A DNA stretch of 14,648 bases from JAGHKQ01 sp041920565 (GTDB lineage Bacteria; Bacillota; Bacilli; Bacillales; Bacillaceae_G). Location of the stretch: NCBI GenBank assembly GCA_041920565.1, contig JBHGXS010000080.1, positions 1 through 14,648 of the forward strand. The letters run 5' to 3'. The notes under the pieces were generated by a model. That model did not search any database. It worked only from the letters and a program-made list of their open reading frames with translations, and was not told the origin of the DNA. Below, piece by piece: positions 1 to 6,745 of the stretch; the first letter of the stretch is position 1; every line of letters begins with the position of its first letter. The position numbers and the translations under genes were made by a program.

Positions 1-3
1 TTG

Positions 4-1194
4 TTATTTTAGATAAGGAATAGGATCAACTGCATTGCTTTTTGCTTGGTTCCATTCACCCGCATGCAGTTCAAAGTGCAGATGCTGCCCAGATGAGCGG
101 CCGGTGTTGCCCATAAGTCCGACTTGCTGTCCTTGCTTTACGGCTTGGCCGGCTGAAACGTTCATTTCACGCAGGTGTGCATAAACGGTTGTGTATGTTT
201 TGCCGTTAATACGGTGTGAAATGAATACAACATTGCCATAAGTGCTAGAATAATAAGCTCGTATAACTGTTCCGGATGCAGCAGCAACCACAGGAACTGT
301 TCCTGGTTTTGCAATATCGATTCCTGCATGCAATTTGCCCCATCTTGACCCGAATCCCGATGTAATGGCCCCGGAAGCAGGTTTAATAAAACCGCCTGGA
401 TTTACTGCCAGTGATGAACCTGCAGATGAAGCTGTTTGTTCCTCATGCATGGATTGTTGTAACGTTTTTTGTTGGGCTTCTAATATTGCTTTTGCTTCTT
501 CAGCATTTTCCATTTCCGCTTCTGTTACTGCAAGCTTTGCTTCCAATTGCTTTACAATGTCATCTTTTTGTTTTTGCTGCTGTTGTAATTCTGCTTGCTT
601 CGTTTGCAGCGCAGCTTCATGTTGAGAAAGAGCCTGTTGTTTATTTTCTATTGCTCTTTTTTCTTTTTCCAATTGTTCTTGGTCATTTTGTTGTTCTTTT
701 AAAATAGCAGTATCAGAGTTCAGAATAAGATTAACAGAATACATGTTTTGAAGAAGATCAACAATGTTTTTGGCATTTATCAATACTTCTGCTACAAGAC
801 TTGTACGCGGTTGTTCTTGAAGAGATGTTAATCTTTGTTTTAGAATCTCTTGTCGATTTGCAATGCGAATCTGCAACTCTTCAATTTTTTGTTTTTTCTC
901 TTCAATAGTCATTTTTAATTCTTCTATTTCTTGAGTTGTTTTATCAAGTTCTTCTTGATTTTTCGCAACAGCTTCGTCTAACTCTTTCATTGTTTGTTGC
1001 AACTCTGCAATCTCGTTTTCTAATTGTTGTTTTTCAGCTTGTTTTGTATGCAGTTCGGCTTCTTTATCTTTTAATTGACCTTGAATATTATTTAACTTTT
1101 GTTGAGCGCTTTCGGCATGTGCATATGGGATCGCAGGTGATGCAAGGAGCATACCTGCGGTGAATAGACTGAAAAATGTCGTTTTTTTCTTCAT
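4..1194 (-). CDS. Secreted coiled-coil M23 (LytM/EnvC-like) murein hydrolase
   Basis: Predicted cell-wall endopeptidase or hydrolase activator acting outside the membrane, 396 aa. Residues 1-27 form a signal peptide ending in AHA. Residues about 30-250 are Gln/Glu/Lys-rich heptad coiled coil, as in EnvC and PcsB. The C-terminal 110 residues are an M23 domain with zinc-ligand motifs HxGxD (H289, D293), YAH (H340) and HLHFE (H371, H373), so it looks catalytically competent. I chose the ATG at 1194 because it begins the signal peptide (MKKKTTFF) and is preceded by AGAAAGGAAGG; an in-frame ATG at 1263 would add 23 residues in front of the signal sequence. In EnvC and PcsB the coiled coil couples to FtsEX; that partner is inferred here. 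A WalR-type box lies upstream. The gene ends three bases from the window edge, so its terminator is not visible. Confidence 0.9.
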   Translation of the reverse strand: MKKKTTFFSLFTAGMLLASPAIPYAHAESAQQKLNNIQGQLKDKEAELHTKQAEKQQLENEIAELQQTMKELDEAVAKNQEELDKTTQEIEELKMTIEEKKQKIEELQIRIANRQEILKQRLTSLQEQPRTSLVAEVLINAKNIVDLLQNMYSVNLILNSDTAILKEQQNDQEQLEKEKRAIENKQQALSQHEAALQTKQAELQQQQKQKDDIVKQLEAKLAVTEAEMENAEEAKAILEAQQKTLQQSMHEEQTASSAGSSLAVNPGGFIKPASGAITSGFGSRWGKLHAGIDIAKPGTVPVVAAASGTVIRAYYSSTYGNVVFISHRINGKTYTTVYAHLREMNVSAGQAVKQGQQVGLMGNTGRSSGQHLHFELHAGEWNQAKSNAVDPIPYLK

Positions 1195-1221
1195 GTTTTG
1201 TAATCCTTCCTTTCTGAAAAG

Positions 1222-1227
1222 GTTATA
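1222..1227 (-). promoter_or_regulatory. Candidate extended -10 of the M23 hydrolase gene
   Basis: On the minus strand this reads TATAAC preceded by TGG, an extended -10 (TGN-TATAAT-like). Transcription would start near 1215, about 20 bases before the start codon. No good -35 lies 17 bases upstream, which suits an activator-dependent promoter. Confidence 0.45.
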
Positions 1228-1265
1228 CCACAGAAAGGAAAGATACTGAGTCATTGTTTTCATAA

Positions 1266-1282
1266 TGTAAAAAAGATGTAAT
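1266..1282 (+). promoter_or_regulatory. WalR (YycF)-type box
   Basis: The sequence TGTAAA-AAAGA-TGTAAT matches the published WalR consensus TGTWAH-N5-TGTWAH at every fixed position. It lies about 50-67 bases upstream of the predicted start of the M23 hydrolase transcript. WalRK controls autolysin genes in Bacillus, so a murein hydrolase is a fitting target. The repeat is oriented away from that gene, and the site is AT-rich, so chance is possible. Confidence 0.5.
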
Positions 1283-1493
1283 AAAAAAGAGGAAACATGT
1301 CATTTTTTTTGCGGCCATGTTACGTTGGCTGGACAGTTTGAAAATAAAGGATTGAATATTTATTCTTATTGAAAAGCGTCGTGAGAAATGAACAAAAGCT
1401 TCATTTCTTAATCATCCGCAGATTTAAATATAGCTGTCATTTGTGAGGAAAGATTGAAAGGTCTGTGAATTATTCCAGGAGACTAAAAAAACA
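1283..1493. other. Intergenic stretch with one 9-bp hairpin
   Basis: No coding sequence is convincing here between the divergent hydrolase and ABC-F genes. It contains a run of eight T near 1303-1310 and one inverted repeat, AGAAATGAA (1384-1392) with TTCATTTCT (1400-1408) and a 7-base loop. The hairpin has no T-tract, so it is not a normal terminator. Its role is unknown. Confidence 0.5.
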
Positions 1494-1522
1494 TTGACAT
1501 AAGATGGAAAATGTGAATAAAT
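1494..1522 (+). promoter_or_regulatory. Sigma-A promoter of the ABC-F leader transcript
   Basis: A perfect -35 TTGACA (1494-1499) is followed after 17 bases by ATAAAT (1517-1522), preceded by TGA as an extended -10. Predicted transcription start is about 1529, giving a leader of about 230 nt before the ABC-F start codon. Confidence 0.75.
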
Positions 1523-1547
1523 TAAATTGTATTCCACTTTAGAAAGG

Positions 1548-1574
1548 ATGAACTTTGGAGCGATGGACAACTAA
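1548..1574 (+). CDS. Possible leader peptide upstream of the ABC-F gene
   Basis: A short ORF encodes MNFGAMDN and stops, near the 5' end of the predicted leader RNA. Short leader peptides on which drug-bound ribosomes stall are known upstream of several Firmicute ABC-F genes. Its Shine-Dalgarno (AGAAAGG) abuts the ATG with no spacer, which is poor. The same SD is ideally spaced (7 bases) for an in-frame TTG at 1555 that reads open into the ABC-F gene. Which of the two is translated cannot be settled from sequence. Confidence 0.3.
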   Translation: MNFGAMDN

Positions 1575-1727
1575 TCCTATGAAGAACAGCAAAAAGAAAT
1601 ATAAATTTCTTTCAGTTCTAGACGGGATTGGTCTGCACTTTTTAGACGGTGCATCACGCTCAAGTTATGTCTTTTCATGTATACGGAATACGTACATCTT
1701 TTTGGGCATACCATTCGAGCAAACCAT

Positions 1728-1758
1728 CCTCTCTGGAATGAAACAGGGAGGTTTTTTT
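1728..1758 (+). terminator. Attenuator hairpin overlapping the ABC-F ribosome binding site
   Basis: CCTCTCTG (1728-1735) pairs with CAGGGAGG (1744-1751) over 8 bp, with one G-U pair and an 8-base loop. Seven T follow immediately (1752-1758), then the ATG. This is a canonical intrinsic terminator placed before the gene. Its right arm is the gene's Shine-Dalgarno, so folding would both end transcription and hide the ribosome binding site. Confidence 0.75.
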
Positions 1759-3402
1759 ATGCTTATTTTAGAAGCACATAATATAAAGAAAACCATTGGG
1801 GATAGAACGCTTTTTGAGCTGCCTCATGCAAAACTATATATAGGGGACAGAATTGGGATTGTAGGAAAAAACGGCGCCGGAAAAACAACGTTGTTGCGTA
1901 TTTTAGCTGGGAAAGAGGAATTTCATGAGGGAACTGTTTCACGATACGGACTGTTTTCTTATATTTCTCAGCTTGCTGAGGAAATGCTTACTGAAGTAGA
2001 AGGGAAGCTTGCAGAAAAATACAATGTTACTAGTCAATATAAAGAAACAATGAGCGGCGGGGAAAAAACACGATTGAAATTAGCGCATGCGTTTAATCAG
2101 TCGTCTCATCTTTTATTTGCGGATGAACCGACGAGTAACCTAGATATTGAAGGTATTAAATCGCTTGAGCAAGAAATGAAGCAGTATAGGGGCGCCATTC
2201 TTCTTATTTCTCATGACCGCAGCCTATTGGATGCAGTATGTACTAAAATATGGGAGATTGAAGATGGGAAAATAAATGAGTACGAAGGGAATTATTCAAA
2301 TTATCGTCTGCAAAAGGAAGAGCAACTAAAACGCCACCGTTTCGAATACGAGCAATATGTAAAAGAGAAAGCACGTTTGCTAGAAGTGAAAAGACAACGA
2401 GAACAACGAGCAAGCAGGATGGATAAACCGCCGAAACGAATGAGTCCCAAAGAATACCATTTATACACGGCTAAAAAAGGAGCAAAAAAAGCCAGTGTGG
2501 AGCGGGCGGCAAAAGTAATGGAAACTCGCTTAGAAAAACTAAAAAAAGTAGAAAAGCCAAGAGAGTTGCCAACAACGAAAATCGATATCCCAGATCATTT
2601 AAAGCTGCACTGCAAAATCGTTATTTCCGGAACCAAAATCAATAAAGAGTTTTCAAACAAAATTTTATTGCGTAATGCTCAGTTTCGTGTATCCAATGGA
2701 AAAAAGATAGCTTTAATCGGAAATAATGGCAGCGGAAAAACAACATTATTGAAAATGATACTTGAAGGCGACAAAGCGATTGAACGTGCTCATGGCGTCA
2801 AAGTGGGCTATTTCAGCCAAAATCTTGATATACTCGATCCGCAGAAAACCATTCTAGAAAATGTAATGGAGAGCAGTATATATTCAGAAGAAGAAGTCCG
2901 CACTATTTTGGCCCGTCTTTTATTTAAGCGCAAAGATGTTTATAAGCAAGTAGAAGTGCTCAGCGGGGGAGAGCGAGTAAAAGTCGCATTTGCAAAAGTG
3001 TTTTTGAGCGATATGAACGTACTTGTTATGGATGAGCCGACTAACTATTTGGATATTGAATCATTAGAAGCGTTAGAGCAAGTGTTAAAGGAATATGCAG
3101 GAACAGTGCTATTTGTTTCTCATGATCGGCAGTTTGTAAATGAATTGGCGGATGAGTTGCTTGTTCTAGAAAATGGTGTGTTAACTCAGTATCAGGGCAC
3201 ATATAACGAATGGCAACAAAAACAACAGGGAAATACAGAGCAGGGAGACATAGCATCACAAATTTTAAAATTAGAAACGCAATTAAGCGATATTATTGGA
3301 AGATTAAGCATGCCTTCCAAAAAAGATAATGTAACAGAATTAGATAAACAGTATCATATGATTTTGCAACAATTAAAAGAGCTTCGATTAAAGAAAAACT
3401 AA
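1759..3402 (+). CDS. Vga-like ABC-F ribosomal protection ATPase
   Basis: Cytosolic ATPase with two ABC domains and no membrane segments. ABC-F proteins of the Vga/VmlR group displace lincosamides, streptogramin A and pleuromutilins from the ribosome; the exact spectrum here is inferred. The 547-aa length equals that of B. subtilis VmlR, but remembered sequence features are closer to staphylococcal Vga(A). ABC1: Walker A GKNGAGKT (36-43), signature SGGEK (99-103), Walker B with DEPT (E123), switch SHD (151-153). A basic interdomain linker of about 185-265 would carry the drug-resistance loop. ABC2: GNNGSGKT (321-328), LSGGE (401-405), DEPT (E426), SHD (454-456). A charged C-terminal tail follows residue 490. 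I chose ATG 1759 (SD GGGAGG, spacing 7) because family homology begins there; reading on to TTG 1555 would add 68 unrelated residues. Expression is probably controlled by the attenuator at 1728-1758. Confidence 0.93.
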   Translation: MLILEAHNIKKTIGDRTLFELPHAKLYIGDRIGIVGKNGAGKTTLLRILAGKEEFHEGTVSRYGLFSYISQLAEEMLTEVEGKLAEKYNVTSQYKETMSGGEKTRLKLAHAFNQSSHLLFADEPTSNLDIEGIKSLEQEMKQYRGAILLISHDRSLLDAVCTKIWEIEDGKINEYEGNYSNYRLQKEEQLKRHRFEYEQYVKEKARLLEVKRQREQRASRMDKPPKRMSPKEYHLYTAKKGAKKASVERAAKVMETRLEKLKKVEKPRELPTTKIDIPDHLKLHCKIVISGTKINKEFSNKILLRNAQFRVSNGKKIALIGNNGSGKTTLLKMILEGDKAIERAHGVKVGYFSQNLDILDPQKTILENVMESSIYSEEEVRTILARLLFKRKDVYKQVEVLSGGERVKVAFAKVFLSDMNVLVMDEPTNYLDIESLEALEQVLKEYAGTVLFVSHDRQFVNELADELLVLENGVLTQYQGTYNEWQQKQQGNTEQGDIASQILKLETQLSDIIGRLSMPSKKDNVTELDKQYHMILQQLKELRLKKN

Positions 3403-3406
3403 TGAT

Positions 3407-3436
3407 AAAAAGCACGGCGCCGGCGCTGTGCTTTTT
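3407..3436 (+). terminator. Terminator of the ABC-F gene
   Basis: AGCACGGCGC pairs with GCGCTGTGCT (one G-U pair) in a GC-rich hairpin centred at 3421, flanked by A-runs and followed by TTTTT. It begins just after the stop codon and isolates the ABC-F gene from the peptidase gene downstream. Confidence 0.88.
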
Positions 3437-3530
3437 ATTTGTATATAAAGAACATATAAGTTTTAAAAAGGAATAGTAAGCATATTTACAGAATATAACT
3501 AGTCATACTATTTTTAAGGAGGAGAATTTT

Positions 3531-4508
3531 ATGATTCCAGCAAAGCTGCAAAAAGGAGATGAAGTTCGTGTCATTTCTCCTTCTACGAGCTTAAGTGTTT
3601 TATCTGAAGAGCAACGCAAGTATGCATGCGAGAAATTGCAACAGCTGGGCTTTCATGTCACGTTTTCCAAGCATGCAGAGGAAATGGATGAATTTCTTTC
3701 CTCTTCTATTGAATCGCGTATTGAAGATTTACATGAAGCCTTCTTAAATCCCGATGTAAAAGGCATTTTAACGACACTTGGAGGTTTTAATGTTAATCAG
3801 TTATTAAAATACATTGATTATGACATTATAAAACAAAATCCTAAGGTGTTATGCGGATATTCGGATATCACAGCTTTAAGCAATGCTATTTATAAAAAAA
3901 CGGGTCTTGTTACTTACTCGGGTCCCCACTTCTCTACATTCGGGATGAAAAAGGGAATTGAGTACACGGTTGAGTATTTCGAGAAATGTGTGATGAAAGA
4001 GAGACCGTTAGCTGTTGAGCACTCCGACACATGGAGTGATGATGCTTGGTATATAGATCAAGAAAATCGAACATTTATAAAAAATGAAGGCCCTTTAGTG
4101 ATACAAGAAGGAGAATGTGAAGGGACAATCCTGGGCGGCAACTTATGTACGCTAAATTTACTGCAAGGTACAGAATATATGCCAATTTTAAAAAACGCCA
4201 TTTTGTTTTTAGAAGACGATTATGCTGTTTGTCCGAGAACGTTCGACAGAGATTTGCAATCGCTTCTTCATATGCCTGATGCAGACGGCATAAAGGGAAT
4301 TGTTATCGGCCGATTTCAAAAAGCGTCTCAAATTAGCGATGAATTACTAACTAAAATTATAAAAACGAAGAGAGAAATTGCGCATATTCCAGTTGTGGCA
4401 AATTTGAACTTTGGGCATACAACTCCATCTTTTACCTTCCCAATTGGCGGTCGTGCTAAGCTGCTTGCAGTAAAAGGGCAGACTAAGTTGACCATAACGG
4501 AACATTGA
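3531..4508 (+). CDS. S66-family serine peptidase (LD-carboxypeptidase/MccF-like)
   Basis: Predicted cytosolic serine carboxypeptidase of MEROPS family S66, 325 aa. The family includes LD-carboxypeptidases, which trim the terminal D-Ala from recycled muropeptides, and MccF, which cleaves the amide bond of microcin C-type toxins. Visible elements: N-terminal GDEVRVISPS; nucleophile motif GYSD with S111; GGNL (202-205); LED with probable catalytic E228; RDL; GRF (260-262); and FGHTTPS with probable catalytic H296. There is no signal peptide. The start has an excellent SD (AAGGAGGAG). The GGNL-LFLED-GRF layout looks closer to MccF-like members than to E. coli LdcA, but sequence alone does not fix the substrate. 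Terminators or long gaps on both sides indicate a single-gene unit. Confidence 0.88.
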   Translation: MIPAKLQKGDEVRVISPSTSLSVLSEEQRKYACEKLQQLGFHVTFSKHAEEMDEFLSSSIESRIEDLHEAFLNPDVKGILTTLGGFNVNQLLKYIDYDIIKQNPKVLCGYSDITALSNAIYKKTGLVTYSGPHFSTFGMKKGIEYTVEYFEKCVMKERPLAVEHSDTWSDDAWYIDQENRTFIKNEGPLVIQEGECEGTILGGNLCTLNLLQGTEYMPILKNAILFLEDDYAVCPRTFDRDLQSLLHMPDADGIKGIVIGRFQKASQISDELLTKIIKTKREIAHIPVVANLNFGHTTPSFTFPIGGRAKLLAVKGQTKLTITEH

Positions 4509-4759
4509 TTATACTGAAAAAACAGAATGTGATTTTTTGAAAGAACACGAAAAATATTTTTGCTAGGTCTTGCGATTGGATAGCTTCTTTCAAGAAGCGG
4601 AATCGTCACAGATATTAACAATAGCAGCAACGTAACAATGCGTATTGGAAATCGTACATATGGAAACAAAAAACGAACATAAAGAGAACAGGAGCAGTAG
4701 TTTCTTATGGTTGAATTTAACAAAAATAATCTTTTTTTCATAGTTTAAAAGCATTAGGA
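4509..4759. other. Intergenic region with an imperfect dyad
   Basis: No gene is supported between the peptidase and gltT. The best structure is an inverted repeat: GCTTCTT (4583-4589) with AAGAAGC (4592-4598), flanked by CGATT (4573-4577) and AATCG (4601-4605). There is no T-tract, so it is not a clear terminator. An antisense reading frame of 137 codons covers 4328-4741 but lacks a ribosome binding site. Confidence 0.5.
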
Positions 4760-4788
4760 TTGTCAGATTTGTATTTTTGCTATATCAT
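4760..4788 (+). promoter_or_regulatory. Candidate sigma-A promoter of gltT
   Basis: TTGTCA (4760-4765), 17 bases, then TATCAT (4783-4788), each matching the consensus at five of six positions. The predicted start is near 4795, giving a leader of about 100 nt before the TTG start codon. Confidence 0.6.
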
Positions 4789-4897
4789 TTTTTTGTAGGG
4801 AGAAAAATAGAATAGACTCTCATTAGTTTAAAAAAGCAGATTGCGAATTATGGGAGTGGGAGGAACTACTCAACATCTAAGAAGGAGGTTAATAGAT

Positions 4898-6163
4898 TTG
4901 AAAAGAATAGGACTAGCATGGCAAATTCTGATCGGACTTGTTGTAGGTATTGCTGTTGGTGCCGCATTCTACAATAATCCTGGGGTTGAGACGTATTTAA
5001 AGCCAATCGGAGACATCTTCATTCGTCTTATCAAAATGATTGTAGTCCCAATTGTTGTATCCAGTATTGTTGTTGGTGTAGCGGGAGTAGGCGATATTAA
5101 AAAACTTGGCAAGTTAGGCGGAAAAACAATTCTTTATTTTGAGATTATTACAACAATTGCGATTGTTGTTGGATTATTGATTGCTAACGTATTTCACCCG
5201 GGTGCCGGCATCAATATGAAAAATTTGGAGAAAACAGATATTTCTTCTTATTTAGGTACAACAGAACAAGTGCAAAGTCATTCATTTGCTGATACATTTG
5301 TTAATATTGTACCGACGAACATCATTAATGCATTGGCTCAGGGGGATATGTTAGCCATTATTTTCTTCTCTGTTATGTTTGGTTTAGGAGTGGCTGCAGT
5401 CGGAGAAAGAGGAAAGACGGTTTTACGTTTCTTCCAAGGGACGGCAGATGCCATGTTCTATGTAACAAATCAAATTATGAAATTTGCTCCATTCGGTGTA
5501 TTTGCACTAATTGGCGTAACGGTTTCTAAATTTGGTGTAGAATCTTTAATTCCATTAGGGAAGCTAGTATTGGTTGTTTATGGTTCCATGATTTTCTTTG
5601 TTGTTGTTGTACTAGGTATTGTAGCTAAGATGGTTGGAGTGAATATCTTCCAATTTATGAAAATTTTAAAGGACGAGCTAATCTTAGCGTATTCTACAGC
5701 AAGCTCAGAGACGGTTCTACCAAAAATTATGGAGAAAATGGAAAAGTTCGGTTGTCCAAAAGCCATCACGTCTTTCGTTATCCCTACAGGCTATTCATTC
5801 AACTTGGACGGCTCTACATTATATCAAGCCATTGCGGCTCTGTTCTTAGCGCAAATGTACGGAATTGATCTATCCCTATCTGAACAAGTTACATTGCTTC
5901 TTGTGTTGATGGTAACTTCAAAAGGGATTGCAGGCGTTCCGGGTGTATCATTCGTTGTCCTTTTAGCGACTTTAGGTGCAGTAGGTATTCCGGCGGAAGG
6001 TCTTGCATTTATTGCCGGTATCGACCGTGTTTTAGATATGGCTCGTACAGCTGTAAACGTAGTCGGAAATTCATTGGCAGCTGTTGTAATGTCGAAATGG
6101 GAAGGACAATACGACGCTAAGCAAGGCGAAGAGTATATGAGTGAAGTACAACAAGCATCTTAA
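4898..6163 (+). CDS. gltT: Proton/sodium glutamate-aspartate symporter GltT
   Basis: Inner-membrane secondary transporter of the DAACS/SLC1 family, taking up glutamate and aspartate with H+ or Na+; 421 aa, the same length as Geobacillus GltT. Family elements are intact: hairpin-1 STASSETVLP (266-275), unwound TM7 motif NLDGS (302-306, the NMDGT position), hairpin-2 GIAGVPG (343-349), and TM8 with D380, R383 and N387. The Arg in TM8 is the residue that selects acidic substrates. Start chosen at TTG 4898, because GAAGGAGG (4881-4888) lies nine bases upstream and the protein then begins KRIGLAWQI like its homologues; an ATG at 4841 would add 19 atypical residues and has no SD. It stands alone between its own promoter and terminator. 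Confidence 0.93.
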   Translation: MKRIGLAWQILIGLVVGIAVGAAFYNNPGVETYLKPIGDIFIRLIKMIVVPIVVSSIVVGVAGVGDIKKLGKLGGKTILYFEIITTIAIVVGLLIANVFHPGAGINMKNLEKTDISSYLGTTEQVQSHSFADTFVNIVPTNIINALAQGDMLAIIFFSVMFGLGVAAVGERGKTVLRFFQGTADAMFYVTNQIMKFAPFGVFALIGVTVSKFGVESLIPLGKLVLVVYGSMIFFVVVVLGIVAKMVGVNIFQFMKILKDELILAYSTASSETVLPKIMEKMEKFGCPKAITSFVIPTGYSFNLDGSTLYQAIAALFLAQMYGIDLSLSEQVTLLLVLMVTSKGIAGVPGVSFVVLLATLGAVGIPAEGLAFIAGIDRVLDMARTAVNVVGNSLAAVVMSKWEGQYDAKQGEEYMSEVQQAS

Positions 6164-6180
6164 TATACAGTTTTGATCTC

Positions 6181-6210
6181 AGACCTCACGATTATTCGTG
6201 AGGTCTTTTT
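6181..6210 (+). terminator. Terminator of gltT
   Basis: AGACCTCACGA (6181-6191) pairs perfectly over 11 bp with TCGTGAGGTCT (6196-6206) around a TTAT loop, followed by TTTT. Confidence 0.93.
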
Positions 6211-6269
6211 GTGCTGGAGAAACGAGAGCTTTGTTAACTATAATTGTAAAGAATTTCTAAAGTCCTGTT

Positions 6270-6295
6270 TCTGCTCAGACTTAAGACCTAGCAGA
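6270..6295 (+). promoter_or_regulatory. Candidate LiaR operator (26-bp dyad)
   Basis: TCTGCT (6270-6275) and AGCAGA (6290-6295) flank a core centred on CTTAAG, with further symmetric positions between. Ten of 13 position pairs are symmetric. It sits about 80 bases before liaI, where LiaR activates its target promoter in Bacillus, and the GACTTAAGAC core resembles the AGTCTNAGACT-like boxes of LiaR/CesR regulators as I recall them. A weak promoter may follow: TTATGA (6314-6319), 17 bases, TAGGAT (6337-6342). Confidence 0.6.
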
Positions 6296-6375
6296 AAACA
6301 CATCCCCGGTTCGTTATGAGAAATAAGAAAGTTAGGTAGGATAGAGGTATCAAATAGAAGGGAGGCAACAAAAAA

Positions 6376-6729
6376 ATGAAAAAGTTTCTTACATTTTTAG
6401 CAGCCGGAGTGCTTGTCATCATTGCCCTTGCCAGCCTTGGACACTTAATCGGCCTGGCTGTCGGGATTGCATTAGCGTATTGGAGCATTAAGTCATTCCT
6501 CAAATCGAGTTCCTTACTTGGAAAGTTTTCCTGGGGAATTGTCGGATTGATTGGACTGTCAATCGTGTTCGGAAACTTTCCGGCCATTATCGGCATCGTT
6601 GCCATTGCATTGTTGTACTACGGCTATCGCGAATGGAAAAAAGAGTGTCATTACAATCATGCAGACGCAGAGTACAACTCGTTTAAAAACTTTGAAGAAC
6701 AATGGGAAAGCATTATGAAACATCGATAA
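6376..6729 (+). CDS. liaI: LiaI-like small membrane protein
   Basis: Integral membrane protein of 117 aa. Three hydrophobic stretches (about 5-22, 24-40 and 52-80) could form two to four helices. It ends in a polar tail, NSFKNFEEQWESIMKHR. B. subtilis LiaI has a similar layout, with YYGW before the tail and an acidic WEEFLKKK-like end; here YYGYREWKK and WESIMKHR match that pattern. In B. subtilis LiaI anchors LiaH at the membrane during envelope stress. The SD GGGAGG lies about ten bases before the ATG. It is the first gene of the operon, 16 bases ahead of liaH, directly after the LiaR-type dyad. The name rests on layout and position more than on strong sequence identity. Confidence 0.72.
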   Translation: MKKFLTFLAAGVLVIIALASLGHLIGLAVGIALAYWSIKSFLKSSSLLGKFSWGIVGLIGLSIVFGNFPAIIGIVAIALLYYGYREWKKECHYNHADAEYNSFKNFEEQWESIMKHR

Positions 6730-6745
6730 AGAAAGGATGAGGAAC

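Noticed and set aside
335..1163. Plus-strand reading frames of 75-98 codons opposite the M23 gene
   Set aside because: They are antisense to a clear coding sequence. Their Cys/Phe/Leu-rich composition is the expected mirror of Gln/Glu/Lys codons, and no ribosome binding sites were seen.
1570..1758. Treating the 68-residue extension as the true N-terminus of the ABC-F protein
   Set aside because: ABC-F homology starts at MLILEAHNI, with its own well-spaced Shine-Dalgarno, and the extension crosses a terminator hairpin. I keep it only as a finding about the leader.
4328..4741. Minus-strand 137-codon frame overlapping the S66 gene end
   Set aside because: No Shine-Dalgarno precedes its ATG. 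A third of it is antisense to the peptidase gene, and the translation resembles no family.
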